DNA from: a virus
Reading direction: 5' to 3' (one strand)
IMG/VR virus record: IMGVR_UViG_3300042922_000661
Coordinates: 31,174-95,173 of that record
DNA length: 64,000 nt
Shown one piece after another: positions 40,180-50,200 of the stretch (the stretch's first letter is position 1; every line of letters begins with the position of its first letter). The notes beneath the pieces are model-generated. The model saw only the letters and a list, made by a program, of their open reading frames with translations. It searched no databases and was not told the DNA's origin. Made by a program: the position numbers and the translations under genes.

Positions 40180-41469
40180 TCAGCGGCGTTTGATGTTCGG
40201 GTTTTTGATGTTCTCAATGTCACCGTTTGCTTTAGACCAGTTGATACACCAGCTATTTATGGCAGCTCGAATCTCAGCTTCCGAGGCTTCACTCAGCCCC
40301 TTCATTAGGGCCAGTTTGCCCGGTAACTCGCCAGCTACGTTTGCCACACACTCATAACCCGCTTTAGTCAGTACGTTGAGGATGCGTGTTGGTATGGCCA
40401 GCTCTGACAATGGCGCAGCCTGCCCGTCCAGAATGCGCTGGTGGAGACGTGGGAAGTCAATTACCAGGCGCTTCATGATGCGTGTATGCAGCTCATCGTT
40501 GATGGCTGTGTCCCACATAGGCAAAAGGTCAGGCAGGAGACGGAATACAGGATTGCCCCACACACCCGGCACAACGTCCATCGCCAGCATCATCGCAGTG
40601 CGGATCTGGAAGTGGAAATCTGCCGTCTCAATGGAAACATCACGGATGCCATGGAAGACGCTCAGTCCGAAATGGAAGTTATAGATGTAACAGCCCACGT
40701 CGCCGGTGCCGTCCGGCAACTGAAGCAGAAACTGCTGCACGTCTTCCCGGCCATCGTGAAAATCAACGCGCTCTTTAATGTGATTGTACAGTGCAGTCGT
40801 CTTCAGCAGATCGTTGGCCGTCTCAGCGCGCAGACGGCGCTCAGTGCCGACAACCTTATCTGCGATATTCAGTTTGCTCTGCAACTCCTGACGCTTTGCG
40901 CTTTCTTTCTTGCGGTCGGCGCGCATCTGCGAAATGGTCTTATCACGCTCGTTAAGGTCAAGCGCCAGACGTTCAGGGTGCTTGCGCCGGTATTGGGCAT
41001 GCTCTTGAGTAAGCGTGGCCAGCGCCAGCTGTGCGGTGGTCAGTGCGGACTTCACACCATCACGGGCGTTTTCTGCGTTGATCACGCGGTTCTCAGCCTC
41101 TGAAACCTTTGCTTCTGCTGCTTCTCTGGCTTCTTCAATGGCGTTCTGCGCATCGAGGCGGATTTTCGTTATCTCGCCGTGCAGCGCTGAATGCGAGCTC
41201 AGCTGCTCTTCCGCCTGCTCCAGGGCGTCTGCCATCAGATTATAGGTGTCGGCTTCATGGTTGAGGCGCAGGCCAATATCGATCTGGATCTGCTCCAGCG
41301 CGTTCGTGCAGTTGTTTAAGAGTCGCAATTCCAGGTCATCGAGCGTGAGGCGCTTTCTGATCGAATTAAGCTGGCCGTAAGCGGTGACAAAGGACTGGTG
41401 CAATACGTCGTCGTCAACGGTGCATTCTGGAAGTTGTTGCAGCTGCTGGATTGGGGCGAGTGTAGTCAT
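40180..41469 (-). CDS. Coiled-coil protein with RNA polymerase alpha-CTD-like tail
   Basis: 429 residues. About residues 85-215 are a long coiled coil (ENRVINAENARDGVKSALTTAQ). Residues 225-350 form a globular middle. The end, ELAIPTRILNVLTKAGYECVA followed by ELPGKLALMKGLSEASEAEIRAAINSW, has the helix-hairpin-helix profile of the RNA polymerase alpha C-terminal domain. Three TCTAA operators lie 40-80 bp upstream, so it is probably an early lytic gene. It might alter host transcription; not recognised as a named P1 gene. Confidence 0.65.
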   Translation of the reverse strand: MTTLAPIQQLQQLPECTVDDDVLHQSFVTAYGQLNSIRKRLTLDDLELRLLNNCTNALEQIQIDIGLRLNHEADTYNLMADALEQAEEQLSSHSALHGEITKIRLDAQNAIEEAREAAEAKVSEAENRVINAENARDGVKSALTTAQLALATLTQEHAQYRRKHPERLALDLNERDKTISQMRADRKKESAKRQELQSKLNIADKVVGTERRLRAETANDLLKTTALYNHIKERVDFHDGREDVQQFLLQLPDGTGDVGCYIYNFHFGLSVFHGIRDVSIETADFHFQIRTAMMLAMDVVPGVWGNPVFRLLPDLLPMWDTAINDELHTRIMKRLVIDFPRLHQRILDGQAAPLSELAIPTRILNVLTKAGYECVANVAGELPGKLALMKGLSEASEAEIRAAINSWCINWSKANGDIENIKNPNIKRR

Positions 41470-41510
41470 AAGGTGGTATCAGATCCGCGAGTTATTTGCG
41501 GCGGATGATA

Positions 41511-41548
41511 ACTCTAAATTAACCACTATCTAAGAGTTTTCTTAGAAT
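41511..41548. promoter_or_regulatory. Cluster of three C1-type operator candidates
   Basis: TCTAA at 41513-41517 and 41529-41533 and the inverse at 41542-41546; the last two form TCTAAGAGTTTTCTTAGA. Directly upstream of the start at 41469. Confidence 0.5.
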
Positions 41549-41609
41549 TTATTAAACGATTTAGGAGGGGTAATAGTGGCTGAGTCGTTTCTCAGCCACC
41601 AGCAGGAGG

Positions 41610-41900
41610 CTAAGCCAGCTTGAGGGTGATCAAAACACAGGCGACTGCTGTGACCAGCAGCAGTGCATGCAACAGTATCGACGGCTTTTTGATCTCACCA
41701 CTCTCATACTCTGCCTGCGACATGCGCCCCAAGTAACTATGAGACACCAACACGGCGTTTTCATCAAAGCTCAGCGTCTGCCGAACTTCCTCCAGCGCAG
41801 GACGTGGAATCTGGCGTGTAGCCAGCTGGACAACGGCGGATCGCATCTTGCCGTTGTCGCCCATGTAGCAGACCGAATGGTAATGAAGCGGTGCAGCCAT
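41610..41900 (-). CDS. Small tail-anchored membrane protein
   Basis: 96 residues. The soluble N-terminal 70 residues are followed by a C-terminal membrane span (LLHALLLVTAVACVLITLKLA). Its start overlaps the stop of the Tad2-like gene by one base, so it is co-expressed with 41900-43117. Function unknown. Confidence 0.55.
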   Translation of the reverse strand: MAAPLHYHSVCYMGDNGKMRSAVVQLATRQIPRPALEEVRQTLSFDENAVLVSHSYLGRMSQAEYESGEIKKPSILLHALLLVTAVACVLITLKLA

Positions 41901-42418
41901 TAGTGAATAACCACCCAGTCATTTACCCGCATATCGTCAATGCTCAGGTCGTGCATTTCCATACCGCCGTCCGGACGGGCCAGTATAAGTACGTCGTCAC
42001 CTTCATGCTCCTGCTCCAGAGACACGAAATACCCCGTCTCCCATGCCTCACGACGCATCAGCATTTCAGGGTTTTCTTTCATTTTCAGCATGGCCTGACG
42101 ATAGCAGCACGTAATGGCACCGATTCCAATTTTATTTAAACCCTCAATCTGTGCCGTCGTCATGCGTGCTCGTCCTTCTGTAAATGATTTTCGTAAGATG
42201 TAACTGACACCCTTTACGCCGCCGAAGTAATTCAGCTGGCGACTACTCATGCCGCTCTGCGCCATAAGTTCCCCTTTCGGTACCCTGAACATGCCGACTT
42301 CCAAAGCCAGTTCGGCAAACACTGAAAGCCCCCGCCCTAAGCTAATACGCGTTTTGGTTCGACGCGCATACTGCTCAAACGTGGGGCATCCAGTAAAAAA
42401 TTGCGCATCAAAAAGCAC
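41900..42418 (-). CDS. Protein with C-terminal DUF2829/Tad2-like domain
   Basis: 172 residues. Residues 105-172 match the DUF2829 outline: YRQAMLKMKENPEMLMRREAWETG, then GGMEMHDLSIDDMRVNDWVVI. The N-terminal 100 residues (GRGLSVFAELALEVGMFRVP) are unrelated to the N-terminal part of the other two-domain copy at 37334. Candidate anti-Thoeris factor or regulator of similar fold. Confidence 0.6.
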   Translation of the reverse strand: MLFDAQFFTGCPTFEQYARRTKTRISLGRGLSVFAELALEVGMFRVPKGELMAQSGMSSRQLNYFGGVKGVSYILRKSFTEGRARMTTAQIEGLNKIGIGAITCCYRQAMLKMKENPEMLMRREAWETGYFVSLEQEHEGDDVLILARPDGGMEMHDLSIDDMRVNDWVVIH

Positions 42419-42421
42419 TCG

Positions 42422-43117
42422 TTAACTCCAGAATCCGTCATTTTCATGCGCTGGCATTATTTCGCCCGCCTTCAGAACTGCGTACTGCTCCATCATCCTG
42501 ATAGTCTCTTCAGGTGAAAATGATAAAAGAACGTAAAACCCCTGTGCCTTAAGGCGGCGCATCCACGCCACCTGATGCTCTGAGGGCATACGCTTGCCGT
42601 GTTTCTGCTCTACTCGCATCCCGTGATAGACGCCTGCCGGTATTTCCAGGGACATATCCGGAACGCCCCGCTTTGCGCCTTCAGCCTCTATCGCTGCTGC
42701 GGTTGATTTAAGGCGAAACCCTCCGTTAGGTACGGCAAAAAGATGGTCGTAAATAACCCTGTTCGTGCGGTAGAAATAATCAAATATTCGAACCTGATCG
42801 TAATGCTCATGCCTGCCTTTGCGCAGGTCGGGATTTTTGACGAGAGCGGCCAGCGCCTTAGCGTGAACCGATATTTCAATTACTGCCGCTAACCAGGTAG
42901 ACGCTTTGCCAGATTTTACCGACTTAGCGCCAGCAGTTTTATCTGCTGTCTTGCTGCGGGTTTTTTGGTTTTTTTTATAGGAGTGCAACCACTCTTCACT
43001 GAAGCGCATATCCGAAATTGCCAACCGATGATTAAGTATTCTAAAAGGTGGATTCGCGTCGGGGGTATTTTTAACGCTGGGACGGGAAAAAACAAGCCTG
43101 TAATTTATATCTTTCAA
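42422..43117 (-). CDS. VRR-NUC domain nuclease
   Basis: Up to 231 residues. C-terminal part has the VRR-NUC pattern of PD-D/ExK nucleases: FAVPNGGFRLKSTAAAIEAEG, then GAKRGVPDMSLEIP, then MRVEQKHGK with the E-x-K pair, and SEHQVAWMRRLKAQG. The first codon would be TTG at 43117, inside a large palindrome; an ATG at 43009 is the alternative (195 residues). It probably processes branched DNA in recombination or replication. Confidence 0.8.
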   Translation of the reverse strand: MKDINYRLVFSRPSVKNTPDANPPFRILNHRLAISDMRFSEEWLHSYKKNQKTRSKTADKTAGAKSVKSGKASTWLAAVIEISVHAKALAALVKNPDLRKGRHEHYDQVRIFDYFYRTNRVIYDHLFAVPNGGFRLKSTAAAIEAEGAKRGVPDMSLEIPAGVYHGMRVEQKHGKRMPSEHQVAWMRRLKAQGFYVLLSFSPEETIRMMEQYAVLKAGEIMPAHENDGFWS

Positions 43118-43144
43118 AGATAAAGATTACAGGCCTTTATCAGC

Positions 43145-43309
43145 TTACTGGTGAGCGATCCACATCAGCATGAGGCTGTAGACGAGGCCGATTGTGCTCA
43201 GACAAAGTGTGATGAATTTGCCAATTACATTAGCCAGAGGCGCATTTGACGCCTCGGTTTCTTTGATTTGGGTGGTATTAACAAAATCACGCTGCGCAAA
43301 ATGTTTCAT
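43145..43309 (-). CDS. Small single-span membrane protein, 54 aa
   Basis: Starts at the ATG at 43309 (ACGAAGAGAATATAAC precedes). Polar N-terminal 30 residues, then one membrane span (VIGKFITLCLSTIGLVYSLMLMWI). An operator-like TCTAA site lies at 43430-43434 and a hairpin at 43372-43396. Function unknown. Confidence 0.5.
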   Translation of the reverse strand: MKHFAQRDFVNTTQIKETEASNAPLANVIGKFITLCLSTIGLVYSLMLMWIAHQ

Positions 43310-43371
43310 GTTATATTCTCTTCGTTGTGTGCAGGGGTGTACGTCGCCAAACAGAACCCCTGCAATATGCG

Positions 43372-43402
43372 AAAGCCCGGCCATATGGTCGGGCTTTTTC
43401 TT
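43372..43402 (+). terminator. Terminator-like hairpin
   Basis: AAAGCCCG-GCCATATGG-TCGGGCTTTTTC, T tract on the plus side although nearby genes run leftward; it may act as an attenuator or stop antisense transcription. Confidence 0.5.
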
Positions 43403-43425
43403 GGGCGCCACCTAAGCGGCTTAAG

Positions 43426-43443
43426 AGAATCTAAGGGTTTTCT
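43426..43443 (+). promoter_or_regulatory. C1-type operator candidate
   Basis: GAATCTAAGGGTTTTCTA, core TCTAA 43430-43434, between the genes starting at 43309 and ending at 43460. Confidence 0.45.
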
Positions 43444-43459
43444 AGTTTTCAGTCAACGA

Positions 43460-43747
43460 TTAAGAAAAGTTTTTGTTACTTTTCACGTGTGGCAAGGCTT
43501 CATCGGTGCTTTTCAGGCGCGAAAGCGCGTCATCAAGTGCATTCAGCCAGCTGGTTTTATCCAGCTCTCGCACTTTCATAACTCTCTGCTTTGTATAGGG
43601 ATTTATCACCCATACCCATATTTCTTTGTCCTGCCGGTCACGCATCGTAAAAACTCCTGTGGGGGAGTAAAATTCCAGCTCTGCGCCCGCGGCAAATGCA
43701 TAGGCTTCGAGTTCCTCCAGCTTCAGGTATTTGTTTTCTCGTGGCAC
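43460..43747 (-). CDS. Small hypothetical protein
   Basis: 95 residues, beta-rich (EFYSPTGVFTMRDRQDKEIWVWVINP) with a helical end. Starts 8 bases after the stop of the upstream gene. No family recognised. Confidence 0.5.
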   Translation of the reverse strand: MPRENKYLKLEELEAYAFAAGAELEFYSPTGVFTMRDRQDKEIWVWVINPYTKQRVMKVRELDKTSWLNALDDALSRLKSTDEALPHVKSNKNFS

Positions 43748-43755
43748 GATGTCTC

Positions 43756-44184
43756 CTAAAATCTTCTTTTCTCTATTGATTCATCATAGCTGACGTAAGT
43801 GTATGGTTCCGTATCGTCAGCTGATGGCATAACGGGCAGCAGGTGAGTTGCACTGTATATGGCGTCATTTTCTATACGCTCATCGGCATACAGATGCGCT
43901 GCAACTACCGTGAGTGCTGGCCGCGAGAGCGAGTATATTTCGGCTACGTCACTTTCTACTACCTGACCGAATTTAGTAACAGAACTTTCCAGTAATAGCG
44001 TTTTAATTGCAGGCCACCATGGGCCAAAGGCGCGGTATGCAAGCCTTGCACTGCTGGCGCGCTTTACTAAGTTTTCCAGATAATGCTTTAAAAACGCCTC
44101 TTCGGTGCGTCCGTCCAGCGCCAGGGGCAGCAGGCTTTCAATGTACGTCTCGGTTGGCTTGATGGTATCAATCAGTGTCGTCAT
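43756..44184 (-). CDS. Hypothetical protein downstream of darB (ulx position)
   Basis: 142 residues, mostly helical. It follows darB in the same direction after a GGCCC-TTGC-GGGCC hairpin (44188-44203). In P1 the gene next to darB at this end is ulx; I cannot confirm homology. Confidence 0.5.
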   Translation of the reverse strand: MTTLIDTIKPTETYIESLLPLALDGRTEEAFLKHYLENLVKRASSARLAYRAFGPWWPAIKTLLLESSVTKFGQVVESDVAEIYSLSRPALTVVAAHLYADERIENDAIYSATHLLPVMPSADDTEPYTYVSYDESIEKRRF

Positions 44185-44214
44185 GTTATACGGCCCTTGC
44201 GGGCCGCTCCTGAA

Positions 44215-47200
44215 TTAAGCGTTTACAATATCGTTGCGCAACGCATCGAGATCGTGTGAGGAAGGGATAAGCCAGGCGGCTTGTGTGAACTCGTTTCCGG
44301 CTACCGGGTCTTCTTCAAAGTTCCAGAATTTCGCGCCATATTTCTCTTTGATCAGGTCGCGCACCGCTTTGCGCTTGAGTACCGGCTTATCGCTGGTATC
44401 CGTCAGTACGTAGGCACCACCAGCAGGGAAGTCGATTTTAAAGGTGCGGTTTTTCCACTTACGCGAAGCCACCAGCTCCAGCTCGTTTTTCATGACCTGG
44501 AAGCCATCGGATTGCTTCTGTGCCTGCTCAGTGCGCACTGTTGTTGCCGCGGCCGCCGCACGCTGACTTGCCTCTTCGCGGCGTGCCTTAACTTCTTCAG
44601 CAGACAGCTTACCGGTCATTAGCGCCTTGTAGTCGTCCCACGTTGTTGCATAATCCCGGTATTCCCCCCGCTCTATCCGCTCCAGATACGCGTACACCTC
44701 ACTCACCAGCCTTTTGATTGTGCTGGAGGAAGTAAACGTATCTGCACTGATCCCTGATTCATCCAGCGCGCCCAGCGAAACGCCGGCGCGCAGATAAACT
44801 GCCGCAGGAGACTCGGTGACGGTGGCAGCACTATCAACCCCGGTGAATGCGTCAAACTTCGATTTCACCAACAGCGTCGCTATGCCTGCCTGAATATCGC
44901 TTTCTTCCAGCTGATGGAACTGCTGCAGTGCGGCGGCGGCGTACTGCTCTGTGAGTGTCTTGATAGCCTGTACCTTGCCGTCAGCCATTGCATCACGCAG
45001 CTGATCAAACATTCCTTCGTATTCTTTACGGTTGGAGAAGCCTTCCATGCCATTACGGAACTGACGCACGCTGATGCTGTTGCTCCAGTAGTACCGGTCA
45101 CTCTGCGCGCCCAGGAAGGCTGAATGGGCCTCTTTATCCGTTGCGCCAGTGACTTTTCGCCCTGCCGGATCGTTCGCTTCAAACTCTGCCACCAGCTTAT
45201 TGAAGACTTTAACCACGTCCTCCATCCCTGCCTGCTTCCCGTAAGCCTGCAATGCCGTATCGTAATTGCGGCCAAACATCGCCTTAAAGAATCCCTGTGC
45301 CGCGTAAATGTTGTTATCGACGCTGTACTGGTAAAGCTCACGTTTCATCTGCTCATCGCTATGATCCGGATAAAGCCATGTTTCTGCCGGTCGCTCTTCG
45401 CTGGCACTGATCACGCCACTCAGATAAGCCAGTTTCAGCCTGCCGTCATTGTCACGGTACAGCCATCCGTCTGTGCGAACGTTCAGAACGCCCGCGTGAA
45501 TGGCGGCGTAGAAGTCAGCACGGCTCAGCGTGTCCGCAAGGTCTGCCGGTTCGATGCCCTTCGCTGCTTTCTGTAGTGCTTTAGCCTGATCAGTGGTGAT
45601 ATCCACCCGATCGCCCACCAGCGCGGACGGCATTTCAGTAAAGCCCCCCACATTCGGACCGGTATAGCAGCGCAGCGGCTTGTGGATCAGCTCAACTTCA
45701 ACGGTATTTTTCTCCGGGAAGAATTTACGGATCTGAAATACGCCCTTTTCCTGCTTATCGTCACTCATCCAGATTTCATAGCACGCCCCGATACGCACCA
45801 GCTGGCCGTCTGGCAGCTTCATGTACTGTTCAGGTGCGCGCAGCACGTCCGGATCGACTTCCAGTACGCCGGACTTAATCGCACGCTCAACTTCACCGCG
45901 TGAGCGCTTAATGGTGCTGGCGGCACTTTTAGAGCGTGTCAGCGCCTTACGTGCGCCGTTCAGCTCCTGCTCCAGCTTCTTCTGCTTCGCCAGGCCGTCT
46001 CGCAGTTCTGCTCGCGCCACGCGACGATCCTGCCCGCGCCAGTTATCAGCAGATCGCTTGCCGTACTTCTCAACCTCAAGGTTATATGCCGCCTCGGCTT
46101 CGGTGACTGTTTCGCGCAAGCCGTCGATATCGCCGTTAATTTCATCAAAAGCGGCTGACAGTCGGGTAATATTCTCTTCAAGCACTTCCGCTGGCGTGGC
46201 GGCGGCCACGCTTGCCTTCAGGTAGATATCCAGCGCGGCGGTCGCTTCACGCTCGGCCTGCTGGCGCTCGGCGTCACGCTTAGCTTTAAGCTGTGCATCA
46301 ACACGGGCGCGGCGCTCTTCCGGGTTAGCGGCCAGCAGTAGGCTTTGTTCTTCTTTCGACTCTACATCGCCGTTTTTGATGCTGGAAACGTCGGACTTCA
46401 TGACGTCGTTGATCCAGTTTTTCTTACGCTGCAGCGTCTCCAGGCGGAACTCGTCAAATGACCCTTTGCCGCAGTAGTAATGCACGCGCATGGTGTCGCG
46501 CTCAGAACCGACACGGGCGCCGCGTCCGTTACGCTGATCGATACTCGCTGGCGTCCAGGGAAGAGTCAGATGGTGCGTATCGGCGGTGCCTTTGTGCAGG
46601 TTGATCCCCACCTCGGCCTTTTTGTTGCAGATGATGATCGGCGTGCGGCCTTCGTTATAGTCGGCGGCGATACCTTCCATCCCGGCCAGTGACGCATCGC
46701 TCAGTGCGGCCTGATAGTCCTCATAACGCGCCAGCTCCTGATAGTACTTATCCCACGCGCCGTCTTTGAAACTGCCGTCCGCCTTCTCCACCGGCTCAAC
46801 CGGTTTCTTCACGGGCTTCACCTTCACCCCGGACGCTTTGGCAACGGTCGTGGCGTTGATAACTCCGATCTGCTGTTCCTTCAAACCCAGGGCGCTTGCG
46901 ATAATGCGGCGCAGCTTGTTGTGCTGCGACTTTTCATCCATGAAGATGATTTGCTTACCGTCCGGCATGCCTGCCTTCAGGTTCTCAATCAGCGCGGCAT
47001 ACTTCGGCGGTACCGGGTGTGAGACGTTTTGCATACTGATACCGGCAGCAGCGATCGCAGACAGTACCTGCTGTTCCAGCGTGTCGCTCACCACCAGTTC
47101 CACGACGCCGCCGCGATTTTTCAGTGTAGTTTTGACTACCTTGCTTGTGCTTGTGTCGGTCAGGCCGGTTTCTGCATCTTCTGCCGTCTCTTCATCGTCA

Positions 47201-50200
47201 GCCGCCAGCAGCTCACCGCCCGCCTCACCCGGCAGCGCATGGGCCACCTGCTTCGCAAGCTCCAGATCTTCTTCGCGGAAACGGAACGTGATAGCGGAGC
47301 GATACAGGTCAGGATCGATAACCACCTTATCCATATCGCGGATAACGGAGAAAATGAAATCCTCTTCCTGCTGCACGATGGACATGGTGCCGTCGCCGTT
47401 ATCCTGCACGGTCTCCTTCTGCCCGATCCGGCTGGCACGCAGGCGAAGCTCTTCATAGAGTTCCTTCTGGTCACGCGTCATCGGCACGCCCACGGTTTTC
47501 TCGTCGAGACCTGGGATTTTCACGCTGTCTTTAACGTCAGCGGCAGACTTAAGCGTGGTCCAGCGGTGGAAGATGCCGCGCAGGCCATCAAGGTTTTTAA
47601 AGCCCACCAGCCCTTGCTTATCCTCGAGCTCGCCGGAAATTTTCTGCACCGTCACGGATTCGGTTTCGCCAAACACCCGCACGAAATCATCCGGCGTCAG
47701 GATCCCCATGGCCTTCCATTCATCCAGCGACACGACGTGTGACAGCATGTTGAAGGCGTCAATCGGGGAGTTAACCAGCGGGGTTGCAGTCAGCATAACG
47801 ACGCCGCGGCCGTTGTACTTTTTCATCATGTACTGGCTTTTGACGGCCATATCGCGGGCAATTTTGGATACGGAAGGATTAGGCAGGTAAGCCAGCTGGC
47901 CAGCCTCACGTCCGGCGCTGTGTGAGTTGCGGTAGTTATGCCCTTCATCTGCGATCACGCTGTCAAAGTGCATATCCTCAAAGTAGGGGATCTGGCTCTT
48001 TTTCTTCGTGCCGGTATCAGCAGCTTTGTCGCGGAGTTTATTACGGGACGTGGCGGCGCGGTGCGTGGACTTCATCAGATCCGTGCGGCCATTCTCAATC
48101 TGGTTAAAGACCGCCTGGCTGGAGTTTTCTTCAATCGTCTCCGGCCGCATCGGGATATCACCAAACTGCTCTTTGGTCATTACCACGGCGCGGTAGTTGG
48201 AGACCGGGATCATGTTCATCCGCTCAAGCACGGTTGCGGCCGCGGACTCTTTCACCACGTTACGCATCACCGGCTGGCCATCTTTATCCAGTTTCGGCTC
48301 GTTGTTCTCGTCGCGTTCCTGAGCCTGCATGATCTGGCCATCTTCGCCGCGCACTTCATCCAGGCCCACAAACAAGATGTTCTGGAAGGCCTCTGCGCTG
48401 TAGAAGCCCTGGGCTTCGTGATACCAGTTCTGGAGGACCGCTTTTGGCACGACATAGACGGTGCGCTTACTGCGGCCAACCTCATAGTTGTAGGCTTCCA
48501 GCGCCAGCGCCGTTGTGGTTTTACCCAGCCCTGTGCCAAAACCCATGATGCCGCGGCCGTCTTCAGACAGGCGCCGGACTTCCGCATTCTGGTAGCTCAG
48601 TGGGATGCGCTTACCGCTGATCTGCTGCAGTTGAAGCGAGGCAGACGAATGCTCAAATGGGACATAGCCGTTAAAGGCGTCGTTGTAGTCACTGACAACG
48701 CTTTCAACGTCCGGGTGCGTACGCAGCCAGTCATTGAAATGTGTCTCCAGCTCACTGATACGCTTCAGGTAGACGTTGGCATTAACCCCGCGAGGCTTTA
48801 CGCCGTTGAGGTAGTTTTCCAGCTGGTTGTAATAGCCGTCTTTGAAGCTGGCGCGCTTAAACTCGGTGACGCCACCCTTGCTGGTAACAGAGCGCACCTG
48901 ATAGCCAGAGAAAACGCCGTCTTTGCCTGAATAGTTATCTTCAGCCGTCAGGTAGCCGTTCTCGTTTTCCAGATCCTGGGTGTACTTAAAATCATCAAAG
49001 CCCTGCTCGATCAGGAACTCTTTGATCAGGCGACGGTCCAGCCAGCGGGCATTCAGGTTTACAGTAATGTCTTCAATCGGCGTGTGATTGCGCTTCTCTT
49101 TGATGGTCTCCAGCTGGCGGACATAGTTCGCCTTTACCGGACCGTCCGGCGCGTCGTCGATCAGCGCCGCCAGGCGGGAGACTTTACCGCGCACGTTTCC
49201 GCTGGTGGCTCGTGCCATCGGCATGATATTGCCGTTGCCATCGAGCGCAATCTCCGGGAAGCTCGCCAGGTGCGCCAGTAGCGCCTCGTCATCTTCCGGC
49301 AGCTGGCCAGTAAAAGCGGCACGGAAAGCGGCCAGCGCTACAGGAACCAGATCCACGTCGCTGAAAAGATGGGAAACAACTTGCTCCGGGCTGGCGAAAT
49401 CAACCGCAACGGCCTCGCTGCGGTCGATGGTGCCGTTAAGCAGCGCCGACAGATCGCCCTCGCGGCTGACATTAGCCTGGAAGCTCAGCCAGCCTTTCGC
49501 GCTGGCGTCTGACAGCCCTACCAGCTTCAGGCCTTTCGGCGTGCCGTACTGGCCCACTTCTTCGCTCACCAGACGCGCAGCGTCAGCAATAATGCCGCTG
49601 GCGTCACCGCCCAGCATCTGCGTATTAAGTGCATCATTGATGCGCAGGCCGATGATCGAGGCACGCATAACCCGCCAGCGGTGACCAGGCTTTTGCTGCA
49701 TGGCAAAGCGGATTGCCGCATGCGTGCGATCGTCAAACAGTTGGGGGTATTCCACGCTGGCGGCGTACAGGGCGCGGCTGTCCAGCGACAGCATGCCGTT
49801 GATGGTGCGCGTTTTCGTCTGCAGGTCGCCAAACGTGGCCGCGCCAAACCGATCCGCGTCGATACCGCTCGATGCCGTGGTGGCATCTTTAATAAACCGG
49901 GTGCCATCGTAGGTGTGCCAGACGCCTGCCATGAGACGCTTATCCCCCTCAACCGGCGACTGCCAGACGGCGGCAGGCGTACCCAACCGATCCCAGTCAA
50001 TACGGCTGTCAAAGCGGCGCGACAGCGCGGCCTTCATTGCCGCATTGGTCAGCTGGCCATCTTTCTTCACCACCAGAATGTTGTTGAAGTCAGATCGCTC
50101 AGTTTCACCGTGAACAAAGCGACGGCCTTCTGTTTCGAACCACTTACCGCGTATGAACGTTGGCCACAGCACGCTTGCCGCCTCAAGCGACTGTTCATCG

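Noticed and set aside
40441-41103. 220-codon plus-strand frame
   Set aside because: Antisense to the coiled-coil/alpha-CTD-like gene; no ribosome-binding site.
47938-48930. 330-codon plus-strand frame
   Set aside because: Antisense to the helicase core of darB, whose motifs are certain; GC-rich third positions create the long frame.
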